Shown here piece by piece: positions 7,307-14,537 of a stretch of DNA of 15,697 nt. Location: positions 1 to 15,697 of the forward strand of contig JBKQTR010000329.1 in assembly GCA_052143095.1 (NCBI GenBank). The letters are read 5' to 3'. Position 1 is the first letter of the stretch; each line of letters opens with the position of its first letter. The DNA is from DAHUYF01 sp052143095. GTDB taxonomy: Bacteria; Pseudomonadota; Alphaproteobacteria; ATCC43930; CGMCC-115725. The position numbers were made by a program, and so were the translations under genes. A model generated the notes under the pieces. That model saw only the letters and a program-made list of their open reading frames with translations. It had not been told where the DNA came from and did no database searches.

Positions 7307-7811
7307 CTCCCTGCCGATGTTAGAGCGTGCAATGACGGTGGAGGCTAACTCCCTTTTTTTCGGGGGGCCAAGTGCGAATCAGCGGCCCCGTGCTGATTGA
7401 GCACGGCTATCGCAAGCTCTCTCGCGAGCGCTTGCGCCAAATCTGAAGTTCTGCACGCAGCAGAAATTAGCATCGCTACAAAGCACAAGCTCACACCTAT
7501 CGATATCAATGAGTTAAGATCTTTTCTGCTTCAGCTTGCGAGGCGACCCTTCGAAGCGGTCCCAGGTCGCGGCGCCGCATTGCCTGCAACCGCGCGGCGT
7601 GCCTGCGACATTCAGTCGCATTGGAACTACGCTCGCGAAGCTGCCGATCTGCCGATCGAATCGGGTCTCCCTCAGCCTCTCAGCGGCGCGTTTCGGCGAC
7701 TCGAATGGGCAGGAAACGCCGATTTGGCCTGGGCAAAGCTCGGCTGCGACTCTTCCGCGGCGTCAAAATCACCAATGAGGGGAGCGGAGGCGACGAGGTC
7801 GCAGCGCTGTG
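7307..7811. other. 505-bp gap without a recognised gene
   Basis: The left end should hold the promoter of the par pair and the stem-loop cluster. A short GGAG/CTCC hairpin followed by seven T (about 7340-7360) could be a weak rightward terminator. The segment 7440-7530 is less GC-rich than its surroundings and is flanked by AGCAGAAA and its complement TTTCTGCT. Long open frames here on the plus strand lack ribosome binding sites and do not look like protein throughout. Confidence 0.4.
7364..7436. promoter_or_regulatory. three consecutive stem-loops upstream of the par pair
   Basis: Three inverted repeats follow one another: GGGGCC/GGCCCC at 7364-7369 and 7384-7389; CCGTGCT/AGCACGG at 7388-7394 and 7400-7406; and CGCAAGC/GCTTGCG at 7411-7417 and 7430-7436 with an inner CTC/GAG stem. 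The first and second share two bases and so could not both fold fully. They lie 60-135 bp upstream of the ParA operon start. Possible roles are a centromere-like site, a structured leader or a small RNA; the sequence does not decide. Confidence 0.45.
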
Positions 7812-8078
7812 TCAGCGCGCCAGAGCCCAAGCGAAGGCCCAGCTGAACGCGTCCCGCGCCGCGGGCGGCGCAGCATCCTCGCGCTGGCCGCTGCCGCCGC
7901 TCGCGCGCTCGACCAGCGCGGCATCCAGCTTGTGCTTCGCCAGCAGCTCCTGCGCCTTGGCGTTGGCCGAGGCGGCCTCCTCGGGCGTCCCGGCCTTGGC
8001 GGCCAGGTTGAGCAGCTTCTGGATTATGTCGAGCGCCTTGATCTCCGCCGGGGTCAGGGCCTGCGCCTGGGTGGTCAT
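7812..8078 (-). CDS. short DUF2786-domain protein
   Basis: This 88-residue protein has the DUF2786 signature (ALDIIQKLLNLAAKAGTPEE, then ANAKAQELLAKHKLDAALVE) at about residues 15-55. The domain occurs at the N-terminus of phage- and plasmid-related proteins; its function is not known. The start ATG at 8078 follows AAGGA with good spacing. Full-length relatives are often over 200 residues, so this is a short version, but it ends in a tidy tail DAFSWAFAWALAR rather than a random run-out. That tail is nearly repeated at the end of the 78-residue protein at 10662-10898. Confidence 0.75.
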   Translation of the reverse strand: MTTQAQALTPAEIKALDIIQKLLNLAAKAGTPEEAASANAKAQELLAKHKLDAALVERASGGSGQREDAAPPAARDAFSWAFAWALAR

Positions 8079-8358
8079 CCGATTCCTTCGTCCGAGCTTG
8101 AGGCGCTTAATTACCTCAATTGTGGATTGCGCGGAGTGAGTCAAAGTTCTGTTGTCGTGGCGGCAAGCGCGGTGGCAGCGAGCGCGGCGCCCTCGGCGTC
8201 ATCGGGCGAGCGGGCGGGTGCGGTCGTAGCGGCTCGCCTGGCGGAAAACGTCACGTCGCGCTTGGCGGACTCGCTGAGCGCCGGTGGTCGCGAGCGGTGT
8301 TTCTCCGAGCAGGAATAGTTAATTGAGCCGGAGCCGGCTCAGTCGCGGCGGAAACCGG

Positions 8359-8496
8359 TCAGCCGTCCCGGGCCGGCTGTTTCCTGTCGCTGACCACCTG
8401 CTCCAAGAGCTCGATGATCCTGGGATCGTGCGACAGCCTAAGCAGCGGCTCGTACCGCGCGAGCATTTGCCGAAGCCAGGCAAGGTCATGTTCCAT
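8359..8496 (-). CDS. 45-residue hypothetical protein
   Basis: The product starts MEHDLAWLRQMLARYEPLLR and continues LSHDPRIIELLEQVVSDRK to a TGA at 8361-8359. Codon use is typical of the region, and the sequence forms two amphipathic helices, so it looks like a true small protein. Many rhizobial genomes have short proteins of this style. The ribosome binding site is weak (AAAGAG close to the ATG). The function is unknown. Confidence 0.5.
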   Translation of the reverse strand: MEHDLAWLRQMLARYEPLLRLSHDPRIIELLEQVVSDRKQPARDG

Positions 8497-8603
8497 GCTC
8501 TTTGAACGGCGCGCAAACGCCGAAGTTCCCGCTCAGGTAGCTCGCGAACGGAGGCAATTCGCCGAGCGCGTTGCTCCAGCGGATGGCGGGCCGGGAGAGT
8601 CGA

Positions 8604-8900
8604 CTAACCCTGCTCCTCCTCGGCCCCGGCGCGGTCCGCGAAGCGCTCGTATTCCGTGGCCAGGATCAGCAACAGCTGCTGCGCGACGGGATCGCGCGTC
8701 GCCTTGCTCTGGTCGCGCATTTCGGCCGCCTTGTGCCGGTACTTGGCCGCGGCCCTCTCCTGCATCTCCAGGTCATTTGCCGAGAGCTCAAGCCGCCGGG
8801 CATGCGCCTCGAGCTTCGCCGCCGAGGCACGGGTCCTGGCGAATGCGGCTTTCTTGAAGGTTTCGGTGGCTTTTTTCCTGAGGCTGGCGGGATCGTGCAT
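8604..8900 (-). CDS. small coiled-coil-like hypothetical protein
   Basis: This 98-residue protein is highly charged and Ala-rich and is predicted by eye to be almost all helix. The C-terminal half (AAKYRHKAAEMRDQSKATRD, then LLLILATEYERFADRA) matches a motif common in small rhizobial hypothetical proteins (YRxxAEExR...Y..LAExYERLAxRA). ATG 8900 is chosen over the TTG at 8909, but neither has a clear ribosome binding site. A GGAAC-N17-TGTT sequence ends just upstream of the start and is one base off the EcfG promoter consensus. If used, it would give an mRNA with almost no leader. Confidence 0.65.
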   Translation of the reverse strand: MHDPASLRKKATETFKKAAFARTRASAAKLEAHARRLELSANDLEMQERAAAKYRHKAAEMRDQSKATRDPVAQQLLLILATEYERFADRAGAEEEQG

Positions 8901-9183
8901 GAACGCCAAACAAGGGTCAGGCTTCTCCGGTTCCGAACAGAGCGCATCAGGAAACCTGGCATCTGGGCGTGCAACCAGAAGGCGTGATAGCTTCTAAACA
9001 ATGCTCTCCCGCAAAACGCGAAGCGGCACCGCGCGGCAGGCGTTGTCGGCGGTGCTCGTCGAGTCCATACGCAGCCCGCCGCCGGCTCCAGCACTCACGG
9101 CCGTCCGTCGTCGACTTCCGGCGGCCGCACTGTCCGCCGGTCGACAGCCGGTGCTATGATCACGACCAACCGCGGAGGTCGCC

Positions 9184-9441
9184 ATGGGTGCGAGAACAGT
9201 GATGGTCCTGGCCGTGCTGGTGAGCGGGTTGAGCCTGGCCGGCTGCGCTCCATCGCTCGAAGCCAACAAGGAACGCGGCGGCGTGATCCGTTCCACCCAG
9301 CTGCTGCTGGGCACGGGCATAAGCGACGTGCCGACAATGGCAGACAAATATTGCGGCCAATTCGGGCGCTCGGCGCACATCTCCGGCGAACAGTTGGGGT
9401 GGTTCTGGCAGGACACCCTGACCTTCGATTGCATCGACTGA
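9184..9441 (+). CDS. small lipoprotein
   Basis: This 85-residue protein has a lipoprotein signal: hydrophobic VMVLAVLVSGLSLAGC with the lipobox Cys at residue 21. Two further Cys (YCGQFGR and TFDCID at the end) could form a disulfide. The pattern of YCxxxGRxAxxxG followed by a TFDC ending is common in short alphaproteobacterial lipoproteins of unknown role. The start ATG follows GCGGAGG with good spacing. Location is inferred to be the outer or inner membrane, facing the periplasm. Confidence 0.8.
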   Translation: MGARTVMVLAVLVSGLSLAGCAPSLEANKERGGVIRSTQLLLGTGISDVPTMADKYCGQFGRSAHISGEQLGWFWQDTLTFDCID

Positions 9442-9564
9442 CGGATGAGCCGCCGCGTCGCACGACTTAAGGTCAAAGTCGACAAATCGCGGCGGAGCAG
9501 GCGAGCCAGCATCGCTGCGTGCCCGCCCCCAGCGCTTCCGGGCTTCGAGTTGCCCTAGACCCGA

Positions 9565-10377
9565 TCATTTCGCCGCGGCGGAAGCGATCGGCTCGAGGCC
9601 GCTGTTGACGATCGCGGCGGCCGCCTCGGGCGAGGCGAGGAAGGCAATCAACGCCTTCGCCGCCTCCGGCTGCTTCGAGGCGGAGACGATCCCGGCGGAG
9701 AAGATCGTGACCTTCTGCAGCTCCGGCGGCAGCGGCCCGACGATGTCGATGCCCGAGATCGGCCGCAGCTCGCTGATCTGCTGGAAGCCCAACGCCGCCT
9801 CGCCGCGCGCGACCACGAGGCCGACCGGCTCGGCCGGGATCATGCGGCTCTTGTCCTTGACCTCGCCGACGATCCCGAGGCGCTGGAACATCTCGGTCGA
9901 GACGTAGACGCCGCTGGCGCTGTCGGAGTAAGCGATCGACGGCGCCTGGAGGAGGGCGCGCTTCAGCGCATCGGCGGTGGTGATATCGGGCTTGGGCGCG
10001 CCGGCGCGCACCGCGACACCGATGAGCGAGCGCGCGAGCTCCACCGGACTGCCCGCCAGCACCTTCCCCTGCTTTGCCAGATCGCCCAGCGAATAGCCGA
10101 CCATGATCACGACGTCGATGGGCTCGCCACGCTGGAGCCGCTGCGGGATCGCTTGCGGCGTGTTGCCCATGGAGGGGCCCCATTCCGTCACCACCTTGTG
10201 CCCGGTCGCGCGCTCGAATGCCGGCACGAGCTCGCGATAGGCGGCGGCAAAGCCGCCGGAGCTCACCACCGCGATCTCCGCCGCCGCAGCTTCGCCCGCT
10301 GCGCCGATGACGAGCAGCAGGCCGGCAAGCCCTAGGGCGAGCGCCCGGGCAAGGATCGATCTCGATGTGCTGGACAA
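9565..10377 (-). CDS. ModA-like periplasmic substrate-binding protein, orphan
   Basis: This 270-residue protein has a signal peptide (ARALALGLAGLLLVIGAAG, cleavage near AAAA before EIAVVSSGG). The mature part has the type-2 periplasmic fold signals of the ModA/SBP_bac_11 group: FAAAYRELVPAFERATGHKV, IDVVIMVGYSLGDLAKQGK, IAYSDSASGVYVSTEMFQ and LGFQQISEL. In this group the protein binds an oxyanion or related small ligand. Start is TTG at 10377, five to six bases after GGGGAGAGG; there is no better in-frame ATG. No ABC permease or ATPase gene is adjacent, so the partner is elsewhere or it serves another role. A true molybdate ligand is not shown. Confidence 0.85.
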   Translation of the reverse strand: MSSTSRSILARALALGLAGLLLVIGAAGEAAAAEIAVVSSGGFAAAYRELVPAFERATGHKVVTEWGPSMGNTPQAIPQRLQRGEPIDVVIMVGYSLGDLAKQGKVLAGSPVELARSLIGVAVRAGAPKPDITTADALKRALLQAPSIAYSDSASGVYVSTEMFQRLGIVGEVKDKSRMIPAEPVGLVVARGEAALGFQQISELRPISGIDIVGPLPPELQKVTIFSAGIVSASKQPEAAKALIAFLASPEAAAAIVNSGLEPIASAAAK

Positions 10378-10597
10378 TGGCCTCTCCCCTGGTGAGCAGC
10401 GTCGTTCGAGCGCGCCGCCCCGGCATCTTAGCCGCGCGGCGTCGCGCGCGCACCTCTGCCTGCCGCTTTCTCCGGGCGATCTTGAATGGTTTTAAATCAA
10501 AGCGTTATGAGGGAACGCTTCGGGGCCATCACACTGTGCGAAGGGAGGGAGCGGGGGCCCCGGTCGCTCACCCACGCGGCGGCGAGCGCCCGGCAAC

Positions 10598-10623
10598 AGA
10601 ACTTTTTGGCGATCCGCACCGTT
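10598..10623 (+). promoter_or_regulatory. possible EcfG-type promoter
   Basis: AGAAC (10598-10602), 17 bases, then CGTT (10620-10623) matches the general-stress consensus GGAAC-N16/17-CGTT with one mismatch. It lies 38 bp upstream of the ATG at 10662, on the right strand and at a normal distance. Confidence 0.4.
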
Positions 10624-10661
10624 AACCAATCAGCTGCCTCTCGCCCGGATGGAGGATGGCG

Positions 10662-10898
10662 ATGCCGGTGGTGTGGCTGGCCTTTTGCCTCGGCGTTGTG
10701 AGCTGGGTCCCGGTCGTCGCCGCGGCGGTGGTGACCGGTCGCTTGCTGGCGCAGGCGCGCGACGCGCAGACCCGCCCGATCGACGCCGGTGAGCTTTCCC
10801 CGCTGCGGCCGATCGAAATAACGTTAACCGCCGCGCTGCCTTCGACGCCGGACGCCTTCGACGCCTGGGCCTTTGCTTGGGCTGACGCGCTGAGCTAG
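10662..10898 (+). CDS. small membrane protein with WAFAWA tail
   Basis: This 78-residue protein has one hydrophobic segment at the N-terminus (VVWLAFCLGVVSWVPVVAAA), likely a membrane anchor, then a basic hinge, a short polar region and the C-terminal tail DAFDAWAFAWADALS. The ATG at 10662 is preferred over 10656 because GGAGG ends six bases before it. There is no known domain. The tail nearly repeats that of the DUF2786 protein (7812-8078). A near-consensus EcfG promoter lies upstream, suggesting stress-induced expression. Confidence 0.65.
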   Translation: MPVVWLAFCLGVVSWVPVVAAAVVTGRLLAQARDAQTRPIDAGELSPLRPIEITLTAALPSTPDAFDAWAFAWADALS

Positions 10899-10961
10899 CC
10901 GGACCTCCGGTAAGGCGACGAGAGGCGCGGCGTCACGACGAGGCGTCGGGCTCCTGCGCCG

Positions 10962-10981
10962 CGCAACCGCCTCAGGTTGCG
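10962..10981. terminator. hairpin between convergent genes
   Basis: CGCAACC and GGTTGCG form a 7-bp stem with a six-base loop. It covers the stop codon of the leftward Cys-domain gene and follows the rightward gene ending at 10898. No T-tract is present, so termination is only a suggestion. Confidence 0.3.
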
Positions 10982-12135
10982 GGCGCGTCGGTGGGCGTCG
11001 CTTGGCCCGGCGCGCTCTCGACGCGGCGCAGCCAAGCTTCGCGCCAATAGGGATAGACGCTTTTCGGACAACCCAGTCGGCGGATGCCGCAGCGCAGGCC
11101 GCTGCACACCGCGTCCTCGAGGATGATGCAGTCCTTGCGCAGCTTCAGCATCTTCCCGGTCTTCTCGTCCAGAATGCGGTCGACGCGCCGCAGGACACGC
11201 AAGGTGCGGCCGCAGTAAGGCGCCATCTCGCCATCGAAGGAAAGGCCGCGATTGCGTACCCCGTCATCGAGCGTAGCCATGATCTCCGCCTTCGAGCGGA
11301 CTTGGACGAGTTCGCCCGGCTGCAGATTGAGCATTGCGACGGGTGACTTGCCCTTGGCCGTGCCGCCGCGGGAGCGCCGGGCGCCGCGCAGCCGCTGCAG
11401 TTTGTCGTACAGGGAGAGTGCCGCCCCGTGCAGCAACGTCCACAAGGTCAGGTTTCCGGCGCTGAGATCGCGCAGGTAGTGCCGCGGATCAAAGACGTTG
11501 AGCGGCGTGCTGGCCCGCAGCAGCTCCGTCGCCTGGCAGCGATACCGCGGCTCGCCGCTCAGGGGATCATCGATGCGCGCTTGGCGCGCCAAGCTCGCGA
11601 CATGGTCGCTGAGCGCTTCGGTCTCGCCCGCGGCACGGTTGTGTGCCGGCGCCGCGGCGGCCGCCATGTGCGGCCCGTCAACGCGTCTCAGCCACGCTTC
11701 TTTCCAGAAGAGCAGGCAACCCGCCTGACATCCGCCATGGAAGCCGCCATCGCAGCGCAGCCCCGCAAGGTGAACCGTGTTCTCCAGGCGCCGCCCGGTG
11801 AAGGTATAGATCGTGTCGCAGCTCTTATGCGCCGTCTTGAACACCTGGAAGCGCTGGCCGCAGAAGCGCGCCATCTCCGCCATGAACGGCATCGCGTCGA
11901 GGCAACCGTGAGCATCGAGCGTCGCCAGCACCTCATCGAGGGGCCGCACTTCGATCCAGTCGCCGACGTGGAGGTCGAGGCTGCGCGTTGCGGAGGGCGG
12001 CGCGGGCTTGCGCCCGAACCGACGACGCAACGGAGAGAAATACGTCAGTGTCATGGGTTCGTCGCCTGATGGTCGCGCCGCACGCAAGGTTTTTTCTTCC
12101 GCCCGGCCCGCTTGTAACCGCCAGTGGCGGAACAT
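10972..12135 (-). CDS. protein with two Cys-rich repeat domains, uncharacterised
   Basis: The 387-residue product has two copies of one domain. Copy 1 (about residues 52-142) runs from GDWIEVRPLDEVLATLDAHG through FCGQRFQVFK and LRCDGGFHGGCQAGCLLFWK to EAWLRRV; copy 2 (about 268-372) runs from GELVQVRSKAEIMATLDDG through YCGRTLRVLRRV and LRCGIRRLGCPKSVYPYWR to EAWLRRV. Each has spaced Cys (C92, C106, C128, C136 and C140 in copy 1), suggesting metal binding or disulfides. The linker includes CQATELLRAS and DPRHYLRDL, which look conserved. No signal peptide is seen, favouring the cytoplasm. ATG 12135 is chosen because GGAG precedes it and because an EcfG-type promoter overlaps the alternative start at 12168. 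Unnamed proteins with this domain exist in my memory; its function is unknown. Confidence 0.78.
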   Translation of the reverse strand: MFRHWRLQAGRAEEKTLRAARPSGDEPMTLTYFSPLRRRFGRKPAPPSATRSLDLHVGDWIEVRPLDEVLATLDAHGCLDAMPFMAEMARFCGQRFQVFKTAHKSCDTIYTFTGRRLENTVHLAGLRCDGGFHGGCQAGCLLFWKEAWLRRVDGPHMAAAAAPAHNRAAGETEALSDHVASLARQARIDDPLSGEPRYRCQATELLRASTPLNVFDPRHYLRDLSAGNLTLWTLLHGAALSLYDKLQRLRGARRSRGGTAKGKSPVAMLNLQPGELVQVRSKAEIMATLDDGVRNRGLSFDGEMAPYCGRTLRVLRRVDRILDEKTGKMLKLRKDCIILEDAVCSGLRCGIRRLGCPKSVYPYWREAWLRRVESAPGQATPTDAPAT

Positions 12136-12166
12136 CGCTCTCCGGAGTGAGGAAAGAGCGTCTAAC

Positions 12167-12191
12167 AACGCATGAAAGTAGCTTTCGTTCC
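12167..12191 (-). promoter_or_regulatory. EcfG (general stress sigma factor) promoter
   Basis: On the minus strand GGAAC (12191-12187), 16 bases, then CGTT (12170-12167) is an exact match to the alphaproteobacterial EcfG/RpoE2 consensus GGAAC-N16/17-CGTT. Transcription would begin at about 12160, 25 bases before the ATG at 12135, leaving room for the GGAG ribosome binding site. Confidence 0.7.
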
Positions 12192-12246
12192 AGAAACTAT
12201 AACTTTTTGGTTGTCAGGCCGGCCGGCACCCAACCTTATCGACAGG

Positions 12247-12420
12247 TCAGGAACAGGCGAGGTCGGGGTGCAAGAGCCGCTCCGCCCGGGCGACGTAATG
12301 CTCCGCGCCGAGATGGATACGGTGCAGGGTGACGGCGAGCAGGGCAATGCCCGCGAGCAGCAGCGGGAGGGGAGAGGTTGCCCGCGCCGCGTCGCCGAGA
12401 CCGGTGGGCCATTCTGTCAT
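12247..12420 (-). CDS. 57-residue membrane protein
   Basis: The product starts MTEWPTGLGDAARATS, has one hydrophobic segment (PLPLLLAGIALLAVTL, about residues 17-32), then a short His/Arg/Glu-rich C-terminal part ending HPDLACS. Codon use fits the region and the reading is clearly protein-like. The ribosome binding site is weak. It ends 56 bp before the EcfG promoter of the next leftward gene, so the two are probably separate transcription units. The function is unknown. Confidence 0.5.
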   Translation of the reverse strand: MTEWPTGLGDAARATSPLPLLLAGIALLAVTLHRIHLGAEHYVARAERLLHPDLACS

Positions 12421-12536
12421 CGGCGCGAGGATAGCGTCGCGGTCCCACCGGGGGCACCGCGGCAGGTCGTTGCGCGGTCCCGGGCTATGTCTTTGCGGTC
12501 CAGGCCTATGTCTTTAGTGCCAGCCGCGCGGCGCCC

Positions 12537-13735
12537 TCAATCGTCGATCGCCTGATAGGAAGCGGTCCAGAAATCACGATAGACGCCGGAGAAAGCCGGG
12601 AACTGCGCGCGCTGGGTCATCAGGATCGCGACCATGTCCTCCTCGGGGTCCGACGCCCAGGAGGTGCCGTAGCCGCCATCCCAGCCGAACCGTCCGGGAA
12701 CCGCCGCCAGTTCGTCGCGCCCGGTGACCACGCAGACGCCGAACCCCCAGCCGCGGTTGTCCCATGGGCCGGTAAAAAAAGCCGACAGCTCCTTCTGCCG
12801 CGGCGTCAAATGGTCGCTCGTCATGAGCTCGACCGACGGCCGGGATAGAATGCGCTCGGCGCCATGCTTTCCCTTGTTCAGCATCATCCGGCCGAAGGCG
12901 AGGTAATCGTCGATGGTCGACACCAGCCCGGCGCCGCCATCGGCGAAGGCGGGCGGCTGGCGCCAGCGGCTGTCGGCGACGCCGTCATGGAGATCGAGCG
13001 CGCCGGTTTCTCCGTTGACCCAATAGCTGGTCGCCAACCGGTCGAGCGCCGCCGGCGGCACGCTGAAGCCGGTGTCCTTCATCCCGAGCGGCGCGAAGAG
13101 GCGCTCGCGCAGGAAATTCTCGAACGTCTGGCCCGACGCGCGGGCGATCAGCCCGCCCAGCACATCCACCGCTCGCCCGGCTGATGCATCAACGGCAGCG
13201 TCGCCAGCCGGCGCAGCCATTCGTCCGGCCCCAGCGGCGTCGATTGATCGGGCGCGCCGAAGCCCACGATGCCGAGCTCGCTCACCGCCTTCTGGATGGG
13301 ATAGACCTCCGGCGGCCCCCAGATCATGCCGAGGCCGAGGCGGAAGGTCAGGAGGTCGCGCAGCGTGATCGGCCGGTGCGCCGGCACGGTATCGTCGAGC
13401 GGCCCGTCGATGCGCTTAAGCACGCGGCGGCCGGCGAGCTCGGGCAGCAGCCGGTCCACGGGATCGTCGAGCCGGAGCTTGCACTCCTCCACCAGGATCA
13501 TCGCCGCCGCGGCGGTGATCGGCTTGGTCATCGAGGTGATGCGGAAGATGGTGTCGCGCCGCATCGGATCGCTGCCGCCCACCGCCTTTTTGCCGATGAC
13601 GTCGACATGCGCCTCGCCGCGCCGGCTCAGCAGCGTGACGAGGCCCGGTACCTCGCCGCGCTCGACATACCCCGCCATGATGTCGTGCAGGCGGCCGAGC
13701 CGCGCTTTGGACAATCCGCCGGCGCTCATCGTCAT
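12537..13735 (-). pseudogene. serine hydrolase (beta-lactamase class C type), frameshifted
   Basis: The first part (13735-13148) has SMTK, a D-rich LRLDDPVDRLLPE segment and LMHQPGERWM, then ends at TGA 13150-13148. The rest continues in another frame from about 13170 to 12537 (VDVLGGLIARASGQTFENFL, LGMKDTGFSVPP, GWGFGVCVVTG, WDGGYGTSWASDPEEDMVAI). Aligned with the intact paralogue at 4816-6138, HQPG-xxW-DYSMSV-DVLG has become HQPGERW directly joined to DVLGG, so about 19 bases are missing and the Tyr motif is lost. There is no signal peptide, unlike the paralogue, so the ancestor was probably cytoplasmic. It begins 6 bp after the DUF899 stop, so it was the second gene of that operon. A sequencing error is possible. 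Confidence 0.85.
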
Positions 13736-13741
13736 CCGCCC

Positions 13742-14482
13742 TTACGACTCACAGCAGGACGCCGCCGCCTCGGCGTCCTCATACTCGTCGTGGCGCCGCA
13801 CCCAATCCATGAGATTGCGATGCGGGCCGGTCTCGTTGCGGCCTTTCGGCGTGAGGTCGAGGACCATGTAGGTGCCGAGCAATTCCTCGGCGCCGCGCCC
13901 GTAGCTGGAATAGGTGTGGAAGATGTCGCCGGCCGCGTCCTTGCAGAACACGCTGAGGCCGGGCAGCTCGTCGATCGAGGGGGCGGTCATGCGATAGTTG
14001 TAATAGACCTCGGCCTTTGCCATCTCGTCCGGGGTGAAGGATACGTGGTAGTCGAAGTTGAAGTCGCTGCCGTCGGAGGACACCCAGGTGAAGCGCCAGC
14101 CCATGCGCTTGCGGTAGGCTTCGATCTCGGCGAGCGGCGCGCGCGAGACGGCGACCACGGTGACGTCGTGATGCTCGAGATGCACCAGGGCGCCGCCGAT
14201 ATGGTCGGCCCCGAAGGAGCAGCCGACGCAGCCTTCCTTCCAGCCGGGACCAAGCATGAAATGCTTGACGACCAGCTGGCTGCGCCCGCCGAAGAGGTCG
14301 GCGAGCGTCTTCCTGCCGTCCGGCGCGTCGAAGACATAGGTCTTCTCCACGTTGACCCAGGGCAGCTCGCGCCGCTCGGCGCTGAGCTTGTCGCGCAGCT
14401 GCGTCAATTCCTTCTCCTTCGCCAGCAGCGCCTTGCGCGCCGCGGTCCATTCATCGCGAGACACGATCCGGTTGTGCTGCAT
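13742..14482 (-). CDS. DUF899 thioredoxin-like protein
   Basis: This 246-residue member of the DUF899 family, a thioredoxin-fold group, has EWTAARKALLAKEKELTQLR and LPWVNVEKTYVFDAPDGRKT at the start, a CxxC-type pair at Cys85/Cys88 (WKEGCVGCSFGADH), and DVTVVAVSRAPLAEIEAYRK and FTWVSSDGSDFNFDYHVSF further on. A CC pair is present near the C-terminus. A redox role is likely from the fold; the substrate is unknown. The start is ATG 14482 with GGAG eight bases upstream; the open frame goes further up, but into the promoter. It is divergent from marR, and the control region between them suggests MarR repression. It is the first gene of an operon with the broken serine hydrolase. Confidence 0.88.
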   Translation of the reverse strand: MQHNRIVSRDEWTAARKALLAKEKELTQLRDKLSAERRELPWVNVEKTYVFDAPDGRKTLADLFGGRSQLVVKHFMLGPGWKEGCVGCSFGADHIGGALVHLEHHDVTVVAVSRAPLAEIEAYRKRMGWRFTWVSSDGSDFNFDYHVSFTPDEMAKAEVYYNYRMTAPSIDELPGLSVFCKDAAGDIFHTYSSYGRGAEELLGTYMVLDLTPKGRNETGPHRNLMDWVRRHDEYEDAEAAASCCES

Positions 14483-14537
14483 CGCTCGATCTCCGGCAGG
14501 GAAAGGGACAGGAAAAAACTGCTGCGGCGCTTTCGCC

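Noticed and set aside
7397..7846. 149-residue plus-strand frame in the gap right of the par pair
   Set aside because: No ribosome binding site, a start inside a stem-loop, and a sequence that does not look like protein across its length; it also overlaps the DUF2786 gene antisense.
7809..8318. 169-residue plus-strand frame over the DUF2786 gene and beyond
   Set aside because: The first half is antisense to the DUF2786 gene and the rest is Ala/Ser-rich with no support for a start.
8907..8940. EcfG-like GGAAC-N17-TGTT upstream of the 98-residue gene as a firm promoter
   Set aside because: One mismatch in the -10 and almost no room for a leader; kept only as a remark in the gene entry.
9001..9159. 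52-residue plus-strand frame before the lipoprotein gene
   Set aside because: It has an ATG but no ribosome binding site, and the translation is Arg/Pro/Ala-rich low complexity.
11428..12069. 213-residue plus-strand frame opposite the Cys-domain gene
   Set aside because: There is no ribosome binding site or recognisable pattern; the minus-strand reading has the repeated domains and a promoter.
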